Assembly (NCBI RefSeq): GCF_000685235.1
Contig: NZ_ARYH01000001.1
Span: 496,001-560,000 of the forward strand
DNA: 64,000 bases
Source of the DNA: Hyphomonas adhaerens MHS-3
GTDB taxonomy: Bacteria; Pseudomonadota; Alphaproteobacteria; Caulobacterales; Hyphomonadaceae
Reading direction: 5' to 3'
Position 1 is the stretch's first letter. Each line of letters starts with the position of its first letter. Below the pieces are notes generated by a model. That model had not been told where the DNA came from, ran no database searches, and saw nothing but the letters and a program-made list of their open reading frames with translations. Position numbers and translations under genes: made by a program. Positions 9,196 through 18,342 of the stretch are shown one piece after another.

Positions 9196-10626
9196 ATGAA
9201 AGAGTACCTGAAATTTTACATCAACGGTGAATGGGTCGATCCCGTGACGCCGAAGACGCTCGAAGTCGAGAACCCGGCAACCGAAGAAAACTTCGCCGTG
9301 ATTTCGCTGGGATCGCAGGCAGATGTCGACAAGGCCGTCGCTGCTGCCAAGGCAGCCTTCCCGGCTTTCTCGAAGACAACCGTGGAATACCGCGCCGAAC
9401 TGCTCGACAAGATCGCCGCAGGGATCCAGGCACGCCTTCCGGAGCTGGCCGAAGCCGTCTCCACCGAAATGGGCGCCCCGATGTGGCTGGCCAATGCTGC
9501 GCAGGTTCCGGCGGGTATGGGCCACTTCGGCACGACCGCGGCCATTCTGCGCAACTATCAATGGGAAGAAGTGAAGGGCACCACCCTTCTCCGCAAGGAG
9601 CCGATCGGCGTTTGCGGCTTCATCACGCCCTGGAACTGGCCGATCAACCAGATCGCCTGCAAAGTGGCCCCGGCGATCGCTGCGGGCTGCACGATGGTGC
9701 TGAAGCCGTCCGAAATTGCCCCGATCGACGCAATTATCCTGACAGAGATCATGCATGAGGCCGGCGTGCCGAAAGGCGTGTTCAACCTCGTCAATGGTGA
9801 CGGCCCGGGCGTCGGCGCTTCGCTCTCCGCACACCCGGATGTCGATATGATGTCGTTCACCGGCTCCACCCGCGCAGGTGTCCTGGTGGCTCAGGCCGCC
9901 GCACCGACCGTGAAACGTGTTGCCCAGGAACTCGGCGGCAAGAGCCCGAACATCGTTCTGCCCGGCGCCGACCTGAAGAAAGCCGTTTCCGGCGGCATCA
10001 TCCAGATGATGACCAATTCCGGCCAGTCCTGTAACGCGCCATCCCGCATGTTCGTCCAGAAGGACCAGCAGGACGAAGCGATCGCAATCGCCAAGGCCAC
10101 CGCTGAATCGGTAAAAGTGATGATGCCGGCCGAAGCCGAGCCCGGCGCCATCGGCCCGATCTCGAATGGCAACCAGTACCAGAAGGTGCAGGACCTCATT
10201 CAGAAGGGTATCGAAGAAGGCGCGACGCTCGTCGCCGGCGGCCCGGGCCGTCCGGAAGGCTTCAACAAAGGCTATTTCGCCCGCCCGACCGTGTTCGCGA
10301 ATGTCACCAATGACATGACCATCGCCCGGGAAGAAATCTTCGGACCGGTCCTGGTCATGATCCCCTACGAAGACGTGGACGACGCTGTCGAAATGGCGAA
10401 CGACACGGTCTACGGCCTCGCCGGTTATGTGCAGGGTCCTGAGGACGAAGCCAACAAGGTCGCCAACCGCATCCGTGCTGGCCAGATTCAGGTCAACGGT
10501 GCGCGTCCGGATTTCACGGCACCGTTCGGCGGCTACGGCCAGTCCGGCAATGGCCGCGAATGGGGCGAGGAAGGCTTTGAGGAGTTCCTGGAAGTCAAAG
10601 CGGTGATCGGCTACAAAGCGGCCTGA
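9196..10626 (+). CDS. NAD(P)-dependent aldehyde dehydrogenase
   Basis: This is a cytoplasmic aldehyde dehydrogenase of 476 residues. Visible motifs are TPWNWPINQIACKVAPAIAAG, KPSEIAP for cofactor binding, the general base Glu245 in QELGGKSPN and the catalytic Cys279 in NSGQSCNAPSRM. The 34-residue spacing of Glu and Cys is canonical. The exact substrate cannot be read from the sequence; close relatives are annotated generically. A GGGAGG site precedes the ATG and a strong terminator follows, so it is probably a single-gene unit. Confidence 0.9.
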   Translation: MKEYLKFYINGEWVDPVTPKTLEVENPATEENFAVISLGSQADVDKAVAAAKAAFPAFSKTTVEYRAELLDKIAAGIQARLPELAEAVSTEMGAPMWLANAAQVPAGMGHFGTTAAILRNYQWEEVKGTTLLRKEPIGVCGFITPWNWPINQIACKVAPAIAAGCTMVLKPSEIAPIDAIILTEIMHEAGVPKGVFNLVNGDGPGVGASLSAHPDVDMMSFTGSTRAGVLVAQAAAPTVKRVAQELGGKSPNIVLPGADLKKAVSGGIIQMMTNSGQSCNAPSRMFVQKDQQDEAIAIAKATAESVKVMMPAEAEPGAIGPISNGNQYQKVQDLIQKGIEEGATLVAGGPGRPEGFNKGYFARPTVFANVTNDMTIAREEIFGPVLVMIPYEDVDDAVEMANDTVYGLAGYVQGPEDEANKVANRIRAGQIQVNGARPDFTAPFGGYGQSGNGREWGEEGFEEFLEVKAVIGYKAA

Positions 10627-10649
10627 TCCAACCTTATTCAAATGTCACG

Positions 10650-10680
10650 AAGGGCGGCCTGCAGGCCGCCCTTCTTTTTT
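10650..10680 (+). terminator. strong rho-independent terminator after the aldehyde dehydrogenase
   Basis: A perfect palindrome has stem AAGGGCGGCC / GGCCGCCCTT around a TGCA loop, followed by CTTTTTT. It starts 24 bases after the stop codon. Confidence 0.9.
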
Positions 10681-10838
10681 GCGCGTCCATTTTTGTCAGG
10701 GTGCGCTGGCAAACCGGACGCCGTAGTTAACAGCATCGTCATCCCGTCAGCTGCGCACGATGACGTGGTTCAACTGGTGTTCAGGAACAAGGATCCATAT
10801 ATTAGGGTCAAATTACTGTGCACCGGAGGTACTCCCAG

Positions 10839-11417
10839 ATGCGGAAACTTGTTCTCCCAGTTGCGATTGCAGCTCTAGCCTTGCTCGGTGCTTGCGCGAC
10901 CGCGACGCCATATCAGGCCGCAATGGACTCCTCCAGCCGCGGCTATTCCGAACAGCAGATTGAAAACAACCGGTTCCGCGTCCAGTTTTCCGGCAACAGC
11001 CTGACCGACCGCAAGACCGTCGAGACCTACCTGCTCTATCGCGCCGCAGAGCTGACCAAGCTCAACGGGTATGACCATTTCCGTGTTGTACACCGCGATA
11101 CGGACGCCGAGAGCCGCATGGTGCCAATCGGTGGCGGCGCCTACACGCCGTTCTACGACCACTTCTATCTCGACTATTATTATTACGGCTCGCGCGCCTC
11201 CTATTACCGTCGGCCATACGGGCCTGATCCCTTCTGGCCGCGCTGGGGTTATTACGATCCCTATTGGGGACCGGCGCAATACCGGGAATCGACCCGTTAT
11301 ATGGCGTCGGCAGAGATCCTGATGGGCAAAGGTCCTAAGCCGGATGACGCAGCCTATTTCGATGCGGACCAGGTTCTCATGAACCTGTCCGGCAGCATCG
11401 TACGCCCCGAAGCCTGA
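10839..11417 (+). CDS. CC0125/CC1285-type lipoprotein
   Basis: This is a 192-residue predicted lipoprotein. The signal peptide MRKLVLPVAIAALALLGAC carries a lipobox with the lipidation cysteine at position 19. The mature region contains GYSEQQIENNRFRVQFSGNS, then TVETYLLYRAAELT and a tyrosine-rich stretch (YLDYYYYGSRASYYRR), and ends with a strand-rich segment. This layout matches a lipoprotein family known from Caulobacter; its function is unknown. GGAGGT lies 9 bases before the ATG. An AT-rich segment around CATATATTA, about 40 bases upstream, may be the promoter -10. Confidence 0.78.
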   Translation: MRKLVLPVAIAALALLGACATATPYQAAMDSSSRGYSEQQIENNRFRVQFSGNSLTDRKTVETYLLYRAAELTKLNGYDHFRVVHRDTDAESRMVPIGGGAYTPFYDHFYLDYYYYGSRASYYRRPYGPDPFWPRWGYYDPYWGPAQYRESTRYMASAEILMGKGPKPDDAAYFDADQVLMNLSGSIVRPEA

Positions 11418-11580
11418 TCTGAACCGCACATTCACTCGCCGGAAAGCCTGGCGAGTCTGGCCGCCGAAAGCCGCGGACGGGTTTCCCGTCTGACGGTTTT
11501 CTGCCGACAGGTCTGGTAATGACGGTCTGACGGGTCCAGATAGCTTTTCCCAGAAACGACCGGCTCGAAAGGCGCACGCT

Positions 11581-12840
11581 GTGCCTGATTCAGAAACAAA
11601 GGCGCCAGCATCCGATATGCTGCCCGACCAACCGGTGCCGGGCCGTTCGGAACTGGTGGTGATGGTGGCCGGGCTGATGGCCCTGAACGCGCTCGCCATC
11701 GACATCATGCTGCCGGCGCTGAACGAGATTGCGCATGCCGTGGGTCTGACGGCCGAAGGCGTTGAGAGCGACAACCGCCAGCAACTGATCATTTTCTCCT
11801 ACATCCTCGGTTTTGGCGCTCCACAGATTTTGTGGGGACCGATCACCGACCGGTTCGGGCGCCGCGGCCCGCTCTTTGTCAGCCTGATCGGATACATCGT
11901 CATGGCGGCGCTGTGCATCACGCTGCGGGAATTCCATGCCCTGCTGGCCGCGCGTTTTGTGCAGGGCGTGTTCTCGTCCGGCGCCCGGCTGGTGGCGGTC
12001 TCGATCGTGCGCGACCTGTTTGCCGGGCGGCAGATGGCCCGGTTCATGTCCCTTGTCATGACCATCTTCATGATCATCCCGATCATCGCCCCGGCCGTCG
12101 GACAAGCCATCCTGCTGGTGGCACCGTGGGAGTGGATCTTCGGGGCACTGGTGGTTTTCGGTCTTGGCATGCTTGGCTGGACCTGGGCACGGCTGCCCGA
12201 GACCCTGCCGGCTGAAAGCCGCCGGCCGCTGAATCTCGGCAACGCGCTGGGCGCCTATGCGCAGGTGATCCGCACGCCGGTCACATTCGGCTATATGTGC
12301 GCGTCCGGCATCGTGTTTGGCGCCCTGTTCTCGTTCATCGCATCATCGGAACAGATTTTCCGCGAAGTTTTCGGACGCGGAGAAGACTTCGTCCTCTGGT
12401 TTTCCGGGATCGCAGGGATGCTTGCCGTTGCAAATTTCACCAACTCCCGGCTTGTCGAGAAAATCGGCATGCGACGGATCAGCCACACGGCCCTGTTCCT
12501 GTTCACGGCGCTGTCGGCTCTGTCGGCAGTGATCACCTATTTCGTGGGCGAAAGCCTGCTCTGGTTCTATCCCTTGTTCATCCTGACATTCGCTTGTTTC
12601 GGCCTGCTGGGGTCGAACTTTTCTGCGCTCGCCATGGAACCGCTCGGGTCGATTGCCGGCACGGCGTCCGCCGCTTACGGGTTTGCGACGACAACGGTCT
12701 CCAGCCTCATCGGCATGCTTATCGGCAGTCAGTACAATGGCAGCACCGTTCCGCTGATGCTCGGTTTTGTGGGGCTTGGCCTGTCGGCCCTCGTGATCAT
12801 CCTGATCACGGAAAAGGGAAGGCTGTTCAGTTCACGTTGA
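11581..12840 (+). CDS. Bcr/CflA-type MFS drug exporter
   Basis: This is an inner-membrane major facilitator of 419 residues with about 12 hydrophobic segments. The loop between TM2 and TM3 carries the MFS motif A as [14 protein letters not shown] near residues 85-98. The first helix with [11 protein letters not shown] is typical of the Bcr/CflA (DHA1) drug:proton antiporters, which expel small toxic compounds. I chose the GTG at 11581, preceded by GAAAGG; a downstream ATG would remove part of the cytoplasmic leader. Its 3' end overlaps the convergent protease/ATP-grasp gene by 14 bases. Confidence 0.88.
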   Translation: MPDSETKAPASDMLPDQPVPGRSELVVMVAGLMALNALAIDIMLPALNEIAHAVGLTAEGVESDNRQQLIIFSYILGFGAPQILWGPITDRFGRRGPLFVSLIGYIVMAALCITLREFHALLAARFVQGVFSSGARLVAVSIVRDLFAGRQMARFMSLVMTIFMIIPIIAPAVGQAILLVAPWEWIFGALVVFGLGMLGWTWARLPETLPAESRRPLNLGNALGAYAQVIRTPVTFGYMCASGIVFGALFSFIASSEQIFREVFGRGEDFVLWFSGIAGMLAVANFTNSRLVEKIGMRRISHTALFLFTALSALSAVITYFVGESLLWFYPLFILTFACFGLLGSNFSALAMEPLGSIAGTASAAYGFATTTVSSLIGMLIGSQYNGSTVPLMLGFVGLGLSALVIILITEKGRLFSSR

Positions 12841-14245
12841 TCCGGCGATTGCTGCGCAGCGTGGTTTCACGGTCGCTGGACAGCGGCCTGACCTGACGCT
12901 CCAGATGCTCGATGATCTGGCCGGCGATGTCCTTGCCGGAGGCATTCTCTATGCCTTCCAGGCCGGGGGACGAATTGACCTCCAGGACCTTCGGGCCGTC
13001 CCTGGTTTGCAGCAGGTCCACCCCCGCCACACTTAGCCCCAGCACCTTTGCGGCGGCCCGCGCCGTTTCCCGTTCATCCGCTGTCAGACGAACACTGGAC
13101 GCGGTGCCGCCGCGGTGCAGGTTCGAGCGGAACTCCCCCTTTTGCGCCTGCCGTTTCATGGCGCCCACCACCTTGTTGCCGATCACAAACGCCCGCACGT
13201 CCGCCCCGGCGGCTTCTTCCACGAATTCCTGAACCAGGAAGTTGGCATCAAGACCGCGGAAGGCATCGACCAGGCTCTCGGCCGCCTTGCGCGTCTCGGC
13301 CAGCACCACGCCGCGCCCCTGCGTCGAGGTCAACAGCTTCAGGACGACCGGCGCCCCATCGACCAGGCCAATCAGGTCTTTGGTGTCCTTCGGGCTGTGG
13401 GCAAACGCTGTCACCGGCATGGCGATCTTTGCCCGCGCCAGCAACTGCTGGGCCAGCAGCTTGTCGCGCGACCGGCCGATGGCCCCTGCTTCGTTGAGGC
13501 AAACCGCGCCCGTGTTCGAGAACTGGCGCAGGACCGCCATGCCATAGTCGGTAATCTTGGCGCCAATACGCGGGATCACGGCGTCGTAACGCGGCAGCGC
13601 CTGGCCGTCATAATGCACCTGCGGGTCCAATGTGCCGATCTGCATGTAGCAGCGAGCGGTATCGATCGTCTCGATGACATGCCCGCGCTTCCGCGCCGCC
13701 TCGACAAGGCGCCGGCTGGAATAATTGTTCGGCTCCCGCGTCAGCAGCGCAATACGGAGCGGACGTTTGACCGGCTTCTTCTTCGGCAAGCCCTTGTAGA
13801 GCTTGTAGGACAGCTCGGGCATGTGGAAGGACTCATTCGGGTCCACCACCATGTCCGGCTGCATCGCCCCTCGCCCGAACAGCATGCGGTACGTCATGCT
13901 TTCGCGATTGGTCAGCGTCAGCTGGATCGGCCACCTGCGGCCGCCCATCTCGACATCCGTCTCGATCACGTAACGCAGCTCGGTCTCGCCGTTGGAACTC
14001 GTCACCTCGCGCCGGTCGACCACGGGCGCAGAACAGGTGACCTCCAGCGCCGGATTGTTCGGGTCCGGCTGGATCAGGAACCGCACCTGCGGGCTGGTGA
14101 CTGGGCCGAACGGCTCGATCACGCTGGCATGCAGCGCCGAGGTCTTCGCGCCTGTATCAATCTTGGCCTTGATGGCCGGCAGGCCGAGGTCTGGCAGCGC
14201 CAGCCATTCTTCCCAACCAAGTTCGAACTGAGGGCCGTCGGGCAT
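12827..14245 (-). CDS. RimB-like protease domain fused to RimK-like ATP-grasp ligase
   Basis: This is a two-domain protein of 472 residues. The N-terminal 150 residues match the retropepsin-like RimB / ATP-dependent zinc protease family, with [14 protein letters not shown] placing the catalytic-type Asp30-Thr-Gly. From about residue 165 it is a RimK-type ATP-grasp amino-acid ligase ([69 protein letters not shown]). RimK adds glutamate to the C-terminus of ribosomal protein S6, and RimB is reported to process such tails. A fused enzyme could both add and trim residues. The actual substrate here is not shown. Confidence 0.85.
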   Translation of the reverse strand: MPDGPQFELGWEEWLALPDLGLPAIKAKIDTGAKTSALHASVIEPFGPVTSPQVRFLIQPDPNNPALEVTCSAPVVDRREVTSSNGETELRYVIETDVEMGGRRWPIQLTLTNRESMTYRMLFGRGAMQPDMVVDPNESFHMPELSYKLYKGLPKKKPVKRPLRIALLTREPNNYSSRRLVEAARKRGHVIETIDTARCYMQIGTLDPQVHYDGQALPRYDAVIPRIGAKITDYGMAVLRQFSNTGAVCLNEAGAIGRSRDKLLAQQLLARAKIAMPVTAFAHSPKDTKDLIGLVDGAPVVLKLLTSTQGRGVVLAETRKAAESLVDAFRGLDANFLVQEFVEEAAGADVRAFVIGNKVVGAMKRQAQKGEFRSNLHRGGTASSVRLTADERETARAAAKVLGLSVAGVDLLQTRDGPKVLEVNSSPGLEGIENASGKDIAGQIIEHLERQVRPLSSDRETTLRSNRRINVN

Positions 14246-14300
14246 CGTTCACGTCCTTCTGAAGAAGGACCGATTATCCGTCTTCCAACCGCCCCGCAAC

Positions 14301-16295
14301 TCAGCCCTTCACAAGCCAGGCTTTCTCGACGATGCCCACGACGTCGCCCATGATGCCGGTGATCTTGAAATCCTTCGGCGTGTAGATGCGGGCAACCCCC
14401 ATCTGGCGCAGGGCCTGAGCGTCTTCCGGCGGGATAATACCGCCGACCACGACCGGCACATTGTCGAGGCCGACCTTGCGCAGTTCGGCCAGTGTCTCGC
14501 GGACGAGATCAAGGTGGCTGCCTGACAGGATCGACAGGCCGACGACATGCGCATTGGCTTCCTTGGCCTGCGCGGCGATTTCGTTCGGCGCGAAGCGGAT
14601 GCCTTCATAGACGACGTCCATGCCGACCTCGCGGCCGCGCGCGGCGATCTGCTCGGCGCCATTGGAGTGCCCGTCGAGGCCCGGCTTGCCGAGCACATAA
14701 GTCAGGCGGCGGCCCAGCGCTTCGGAGACGCGGTCAACGTCCTTGCGGACGGCTTCGGTGTCTTCATTGCTGTCGGAATTGATGACGATGGCAACCCCGG
14801 TCGGACCGCGATACTCGCCAAACACGTCACGCATGGCCTGGCCCCACTCGCCCGTGGTGACACCCGCCTTGGCGCAGGTGATGGAGGGTTCCATGATATT
14901 GGTCCCCTCTTGCGCAGCCGCTTTCAGGCCGGCCAGCGCCGCATCGACAGCGGCATTGTCGCGGTTCTTGCGCCAGGCCGTCAGTTCACGGACCTGCATC
15001 ATCTCCTCAGCCGGATCGACCGTCTGGATCGCGCCATCGCCGCCGCCCAGCGGGCTCTCGGCCGTTTCGGTGTAGCGGTTCACGCCGACCACGGTGAGGT
15101 CGCCGGATTCGATTGCCTTCACACGTTCGATGTGCGCGCCGACCAGGCTCTCTTTCATAAAGTCGATGGCGTTCGTCGCTCCGCCGCGCGCGTCGATCTC
15201 GGCCAGCATCGTACGGGCGAGTTCTTTCAGCTCATTCGTCTTGCCTTCGATCACATGGCTGCCGTCGAACAGGTCTTCATATTCGAGAAGGTCTGTTTCG
15301 TAGGCGAGGACCTGTTGCAGGCGCAGCGACCATTGCTGATCCCACGGGCGCGGCAGTCCAAGCGCCTCGTTCCAGGCCGGCAGCTGCAGCGCGCGGCAAC
15401 GCGCCTTCTTGGACAGCGTCACGGCCAGCGCTTCGATCAGGATGCGATAGACGTTGTTCTCCGGCTGCGGTTCGGTCAGGCCAAGCGAGTTTACCTGCAC
15501 GCCATAGCGGAACAGGAGGGCTTTCGGGTCGGTGACGCCATAACGCTCCCGGCCGATATCTTCCCAGAGTTCCACAAAGGCACGCATCTTACAGAGTTCC
15601 GTAACGAAACGCACACCCGCATTCACGAAGAAAGAGATGCGACCGAATACGATCTCAAAGTCTTCTTCTGGAACTTTGCCACCCGCTTTTACGGTGTCGA
15701 GCACCGCGATTGCCGTCGCGAGGGCGTAGGCCAGTTCCTGTTCCGGCGTCGCACCTGCTTCCTGCAGGTGGTAGGAGCAGACATTCATCGGATTCCACTT
15801 CGGCACCTCGGTGTAGCACCAGGTGACCATGTCCGAGATCAGCTTCATCGACGGCTCGGGCGGGAACACATACGTCCCGCGCGAGAGGTATTCCTTGACG
15901 ATATCGTTCTGGGTCGTGCCCCGCAGCTTGCCGCGATCATCGCCGCGCTCGTCGGCCAGCGCGACATAAAGCGCGAGCATCCAGGACGCCGGCGCATTGA
16001 TCGTCATCGACGTGTTCATCTGCTCCAGCGGCAATTCGGCCATGAGCTCCCGCATGTCGCCGAGATGCTTGACCGGAACGCCGACCTTGCCGACTTCGCC
16101 GCGCGCCAGAATGTGGTCGGCGTCATAAGCTGTCTGCGTGGGCAGGTCGAAAGCGATGGACAGGCCCGTCTGGCCTTTGCCCAAATTCATCCGATACAGC
16201 TCATTCGACTTTTTCGCGGTCGAATGGCCGGCATAGGTGCGGAAGATCCACGGCCGGTCGGGGGCGTGCTGGAAAGAAGTCTGAGTATCGGCCAT
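14301..16295 (-). CDS. ecm: ethylmalonyl-CoA mutase (MeaA-type)
   Basis: This is a coenzyme-B12-dependent mutase converting (2R)-ethylmalonyl-CoA to methylsuccinyl-CoA in the ethylmalonyl-CoA pathway of acetyl-CoA assimilation. The 664-residue product begins DRPWIFRTYAGHSTAKKSN, has the mutase barrel (FDLPTQTAYDADH, TMTINAPASWMLALY) and ends in a B12-binding domain with GLDGHSNGAEQIA, whose His543 is the lower cobalt ligand, and VGLSILSGSH. Its length and N-terminus fit the Ecm/MeaA subgroup better than classical methylmalonyl-CoA mutase. The ATG at 16295 has GGAGG 10 bases upstream. ccr lies about 2 kb away, which supports the pathway call. Confidence 0.92.
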   Translation of the reverse strand: MADTQTSFQHAPDRPWIFRTYAGHSTAKKSNELYRMNLGKGQTGLSIAFDLPTQTAYDADHILARGEVGKVGVPVKHLGDMRELMAELPLEQMNTSMTINAPASWMLALYVALADERGDDRGKLRGTTQNDIVKEYLSRGTYVFPPEPSMKLISDMVTWCYTEVPKWNPMNVCSYHLQEAGATPEQELAYALATAIAVLDTVKAGGKVPEEDFEIVFGRISFFVNAGVRFVTELCKMRAFVELWEDIGRERYGVTDPKALLFRYGVQVNSLGLTEPQPENNVYRILIEALAVTLSKKARCRALQLPAWNEALGLPRPWDQQWSLRLQQVLAYETDLLEYEDLFDGSHVIEGKTNELKELARTMLAEIDARGGATNAIDFMKESLVGAHIERVKAIESGDLTVVGVNRYTETAESPLGGGDGAIQTVDPAEEMMQVRELTAWRKNRDNAAVDAALAGLKAAAQEGTNIMEPSITCAKAGVTTGEWGQAMRDVFGEYRGPTGVAIVINSDSNEDTEAVRKDVDRVSEALGRRLTYVLGKPGLDGHSNGAEQIAARGREVGMDVVYEGIRFAPNEIAAQAKEANAHVVGLSILSGSHLDLVRETLAELRKVGLDNVPVVVGGIIPPEDAQALRQMGVARIYTPKDFKITGIMGDVVGIVEKAWLVKG

Positions 16296-16418
16296 GGGGC
16301 AAGCGCCTCCCAACGCTGGATTTTATGTTGCGGCGCAACATGCCCTCCGGAAACCCAGCTGACAAGACACAGGATGGAGCGTCTTGCGGCCGCAGGCGGG
16401 CAGGGCCACATTCACCCC

Positions 16419-16964
16419 ATGATACACGTTTCCCCCGGCGGCCCCACAGAGGGATTTTCACCCGGCTCAATGCAGCTCGCACTGCGCTTGCGTCTCGCGG
16501 CACTGGTCGCCTTTCCCGCAGCAGCGGCCCTGTCTGCCGTCATGCAGCGCAGCTTCCTTGTTCTGTTGTTACTGGCAGGCGGGATGATGCTGGTCTCCTG
16601 GGTGGAACGCATCCGCTTCCTGCGTGCCGCCGGAGAAACCCGCATGCCGGATCCCGGGGCCTTCTGGCCGGGCTTCGCCGCGCGAACAGGCCTGTTACTG
16701 GGCATCTTCATCATCACACTCGGCATACTCGCCCTCTTCCGGGACACGTCCCTCGCCCGCGGATTCGGCTGGCCGGACCTGTTGATCGGCGGGGGCACGA
16801 CATTGGCGGTCTACCTGATGAACCTTGCCAGTGCCCGCCTGGCAGTCGGGCAGGCCAACATCGTGGCCACACAACTGAACGCCTCGTTCACCTCCCGGAA
16901 CCAACCGGACGACGGGCCCGACGATATTATCGAGGGCGAGTTTACCGCACCGGACGAACGCTGA
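16419..16964 (+). CDS. hypothetical membrane protein
   Basis: This 181-residue product has about four hydrophobic segments: two between residues 18 and 60, separated by a single Arg, one around GLLLGIFIITLGILALF and one around LLIGGGTTLAVYLMNLA. It ends in an acidic cytoplasmic-like tail, DDGPDDIIEGEFTAPDER. I do not recognise a family. The start is uncertain: ATG 16419 and ATG 16470 are both possible and neither has a strong ribosome site. It is divergent from ecm with 123 bases between the starts and is followed by the SemiSWEET gene. Confidence 0.6.
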   Translation: MIHVSPGGPTEGFSPGSMQLALRLRLAALVAFPAAAALSAVMQRSFLVLLLLAGGMMLVSWVERIRFLRAAGETRMPDPGAFWPGFAARTGLLLGIFIITLGILALFRDTSLARGFGWPDLLIGGGTTLAVYLMNLASARLAVGQANIVATQLNASFTSRNQPDDGPDDIIEGEFTAPDER

Positions 16965-17039
16965 AGCCGCGATCAAAAACGCTCCCCAACCGCCTCAATT
17001 CAGGCTATGAGGCGCGGCCCTTTCGGAGCTTGGCGACCC

Positions 17040-17348
17040 ATGATCGACATTATCGGCACTATCGCAGCGGTCCTGACAACGCTGTCCTTCGTTCCTCAGG
17101 CCGTACTGGTTATCCGCACCCGGCGCACGGAGGGCATTTCCCTCGCCATGTACGCCATGTTTACGGCCGGTGTGGCCGCGTGGCTGATCTACGGCATTTC
17201 ACTCGGCGCGATGCCGATCATCATTGCCAATGTGGTGACGCTGGCGCTCGCCAGCATCATTCTCACCATCAAGATCCGGTCAGTCTTGCCGGCTCAGCCC
17301 AGCGCCCAGGGCGCCACCGCGGCAACATCGGCCCCCATCGCCTCATAA
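17040..17348 (+). CDS. SemiSWEET-type sugar transporter
   Basis: This is a half-SWEET transporter of 102 residues that works as a dimer to move sugars across the inner membrane. It has three hydrophobic helices and the family-defining Pro-Gln pair (SFVPQAVLVIRTRRTEGISL, Pro19-Gln20), plus the second-helix motif MYAMFTAGVAAWLIYG. ATG 17040 has GGAG 11 bases upstream; the longer frame from 17007 has no such site. The last 55 bases overlap the convergent dat coding region. The substrate is not known. Confidence 0.85.
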   Translation: MIDIIGTIAAVLTTLSFVPQAVLVIRTRRTEGISLAMYAMFTAGVAAWLIYGISLGAMPIIIANVVTLALASIILTIKIRSVLPAQPSAQGATAATSAPIAS

Positions 17349-18178
17349 TAGAGACGCTGGATCCGCCGGGTCACCGGGCCAGGCTTCCCGTCTCCAATCG
17401 GCTTGCCATCCAGCGCAACGACCGGGGCAACGATCGCGCCGGACGAGGTCGTGAACACTTCCTTCGCTGAGGCAGCCTCTTCCGGCGTAAAGGCGCGCTC
17501 GACCATTTCGAGTCCGCTCGCCGCAAGAAGAGAGGCGACCCCCGCCCGGGTGATGCCCGGAAGGATCGAATGGGAGAGCTCGCGCGTGATCAACCGTCCT
17601 TCGGCGTCAACGATCCAGGCATTCGCCGAGGCGGCCTCGGTCACCAGCCCGTCTTCGATCATGAAGGCCGTTTCCGCGCCAGCTTCACGTGCGGCGCGGT
17701 ACGCCAGCGCCTGAGAAAGGAGCTGCACGGTCTTCATGTCGCGCCGCTTCCAGCGCGTATCGCCCAGAGTGATCGCCTTTATCCCCTCCCGGGCCAGATC
17801 GCCAATCAGCGGACGGGCGTCGGCGTAAAGAAATACAGTTGGCGAAAAGGTCTCCGGACCGGCGAAATCGCGCATGCCATACGCCCCGCCCGTCACCTCA
17901 AGATAGACCAGCCCTTCTTCCACTCCGTTCTTGTCGACGAGTTCCGAATGGATTTCGGCCCATTGCTCATCACTGTAGGGATTGGGGATGGATATGCCCT
18001 CCAACGTGCGCCGGAGACGTGAAAGATGCCCCTCCATGTCGATGAAGCGACCATCATATACCGATGTCACTTCATACGCGGCATGGGCAAACAGAAACCC
18101 CCGGTCGAACGGGGAAATCGTTGCATCCTCAACAGGACAGAAATTTCCGCTCAGATAGACAGTCCGGCCGATTGTCAT
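17294..18178 (-). CDS. dat: D-amino-acid transaminase
   Basis: This is a PLP-dependent fold-type IV aminotransferase of 294 residues, probably interconverting D-alanine and D-glutamate through 2-oxo acids for peptidoglycan synthesis. It shows SPFDRGFLFAHAAYEV, the PLP lysine in RRDMKTVQLL (Lys149), the DGLVTEAASAN loop and the phosphate-binding TTSSGAIVAPV region. These favour D-amino-acid transaminase over branched-chain aminotransferase, although family IV members are easily confused. ATG 18178 follows GAGGAGC; the longer upstream frame is not credible. Its 3' end overlaps the SemiSWEET gene. Confidence 0.85.
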   Translation of the reverse strand: MTIGRTVYLSGNFCPVEDATISPFDRGFLFAHAAYEVTSVYDGRFIDMEGHLSRLRRTLEGISIPNPYSDEQWAEIHSELVDKNGVEEGLVYLEVTGGAYGMRDFAGPETFSPTVFLYADARPLIGDLAREGIKAITLGDTRWKRRDMKTVQLLSQALAYRAAREAGAETAFMIEDGLVTEAASANAWIVDAEGRLITRELSHSILPGITRAGVASLLAASGLEMVERAFTPEEAASAKEVFTTSSGAIVAPVVALDGKPIGDGKPGPVTRRIQRLYYEAMGADVAAVAPWALG

Positions 18179-18342
18179 TTTTATCACGCTCCTCACGCTT
18201 GATATTGTGCACCGCAACAAAACAACTTGCATCACGGCAACCATGACGCCAAGGTGGCGCGCGCCGAGGGCCTTGTGAAGCTGCACCAAGATCGCACCAC
18301 CGGGTTTTTCGCAGACAGTACAAAGGAGGAGGGCATTCCGCC

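Noticed and set aside
9166-10641. Long minus-strand frame opposite the aldehyde dehydrogenase
   Set aside because: The plus-strand protein has all catalytic motifs; the antisense frame has none.
14547-16418. Very long plus-strand frame opposite ecm
   Set aside because: It mirrors the codon pattern of ecm on the other strand; only its last 182 codons (from 16419) look like a separate membrane protein and are kept.
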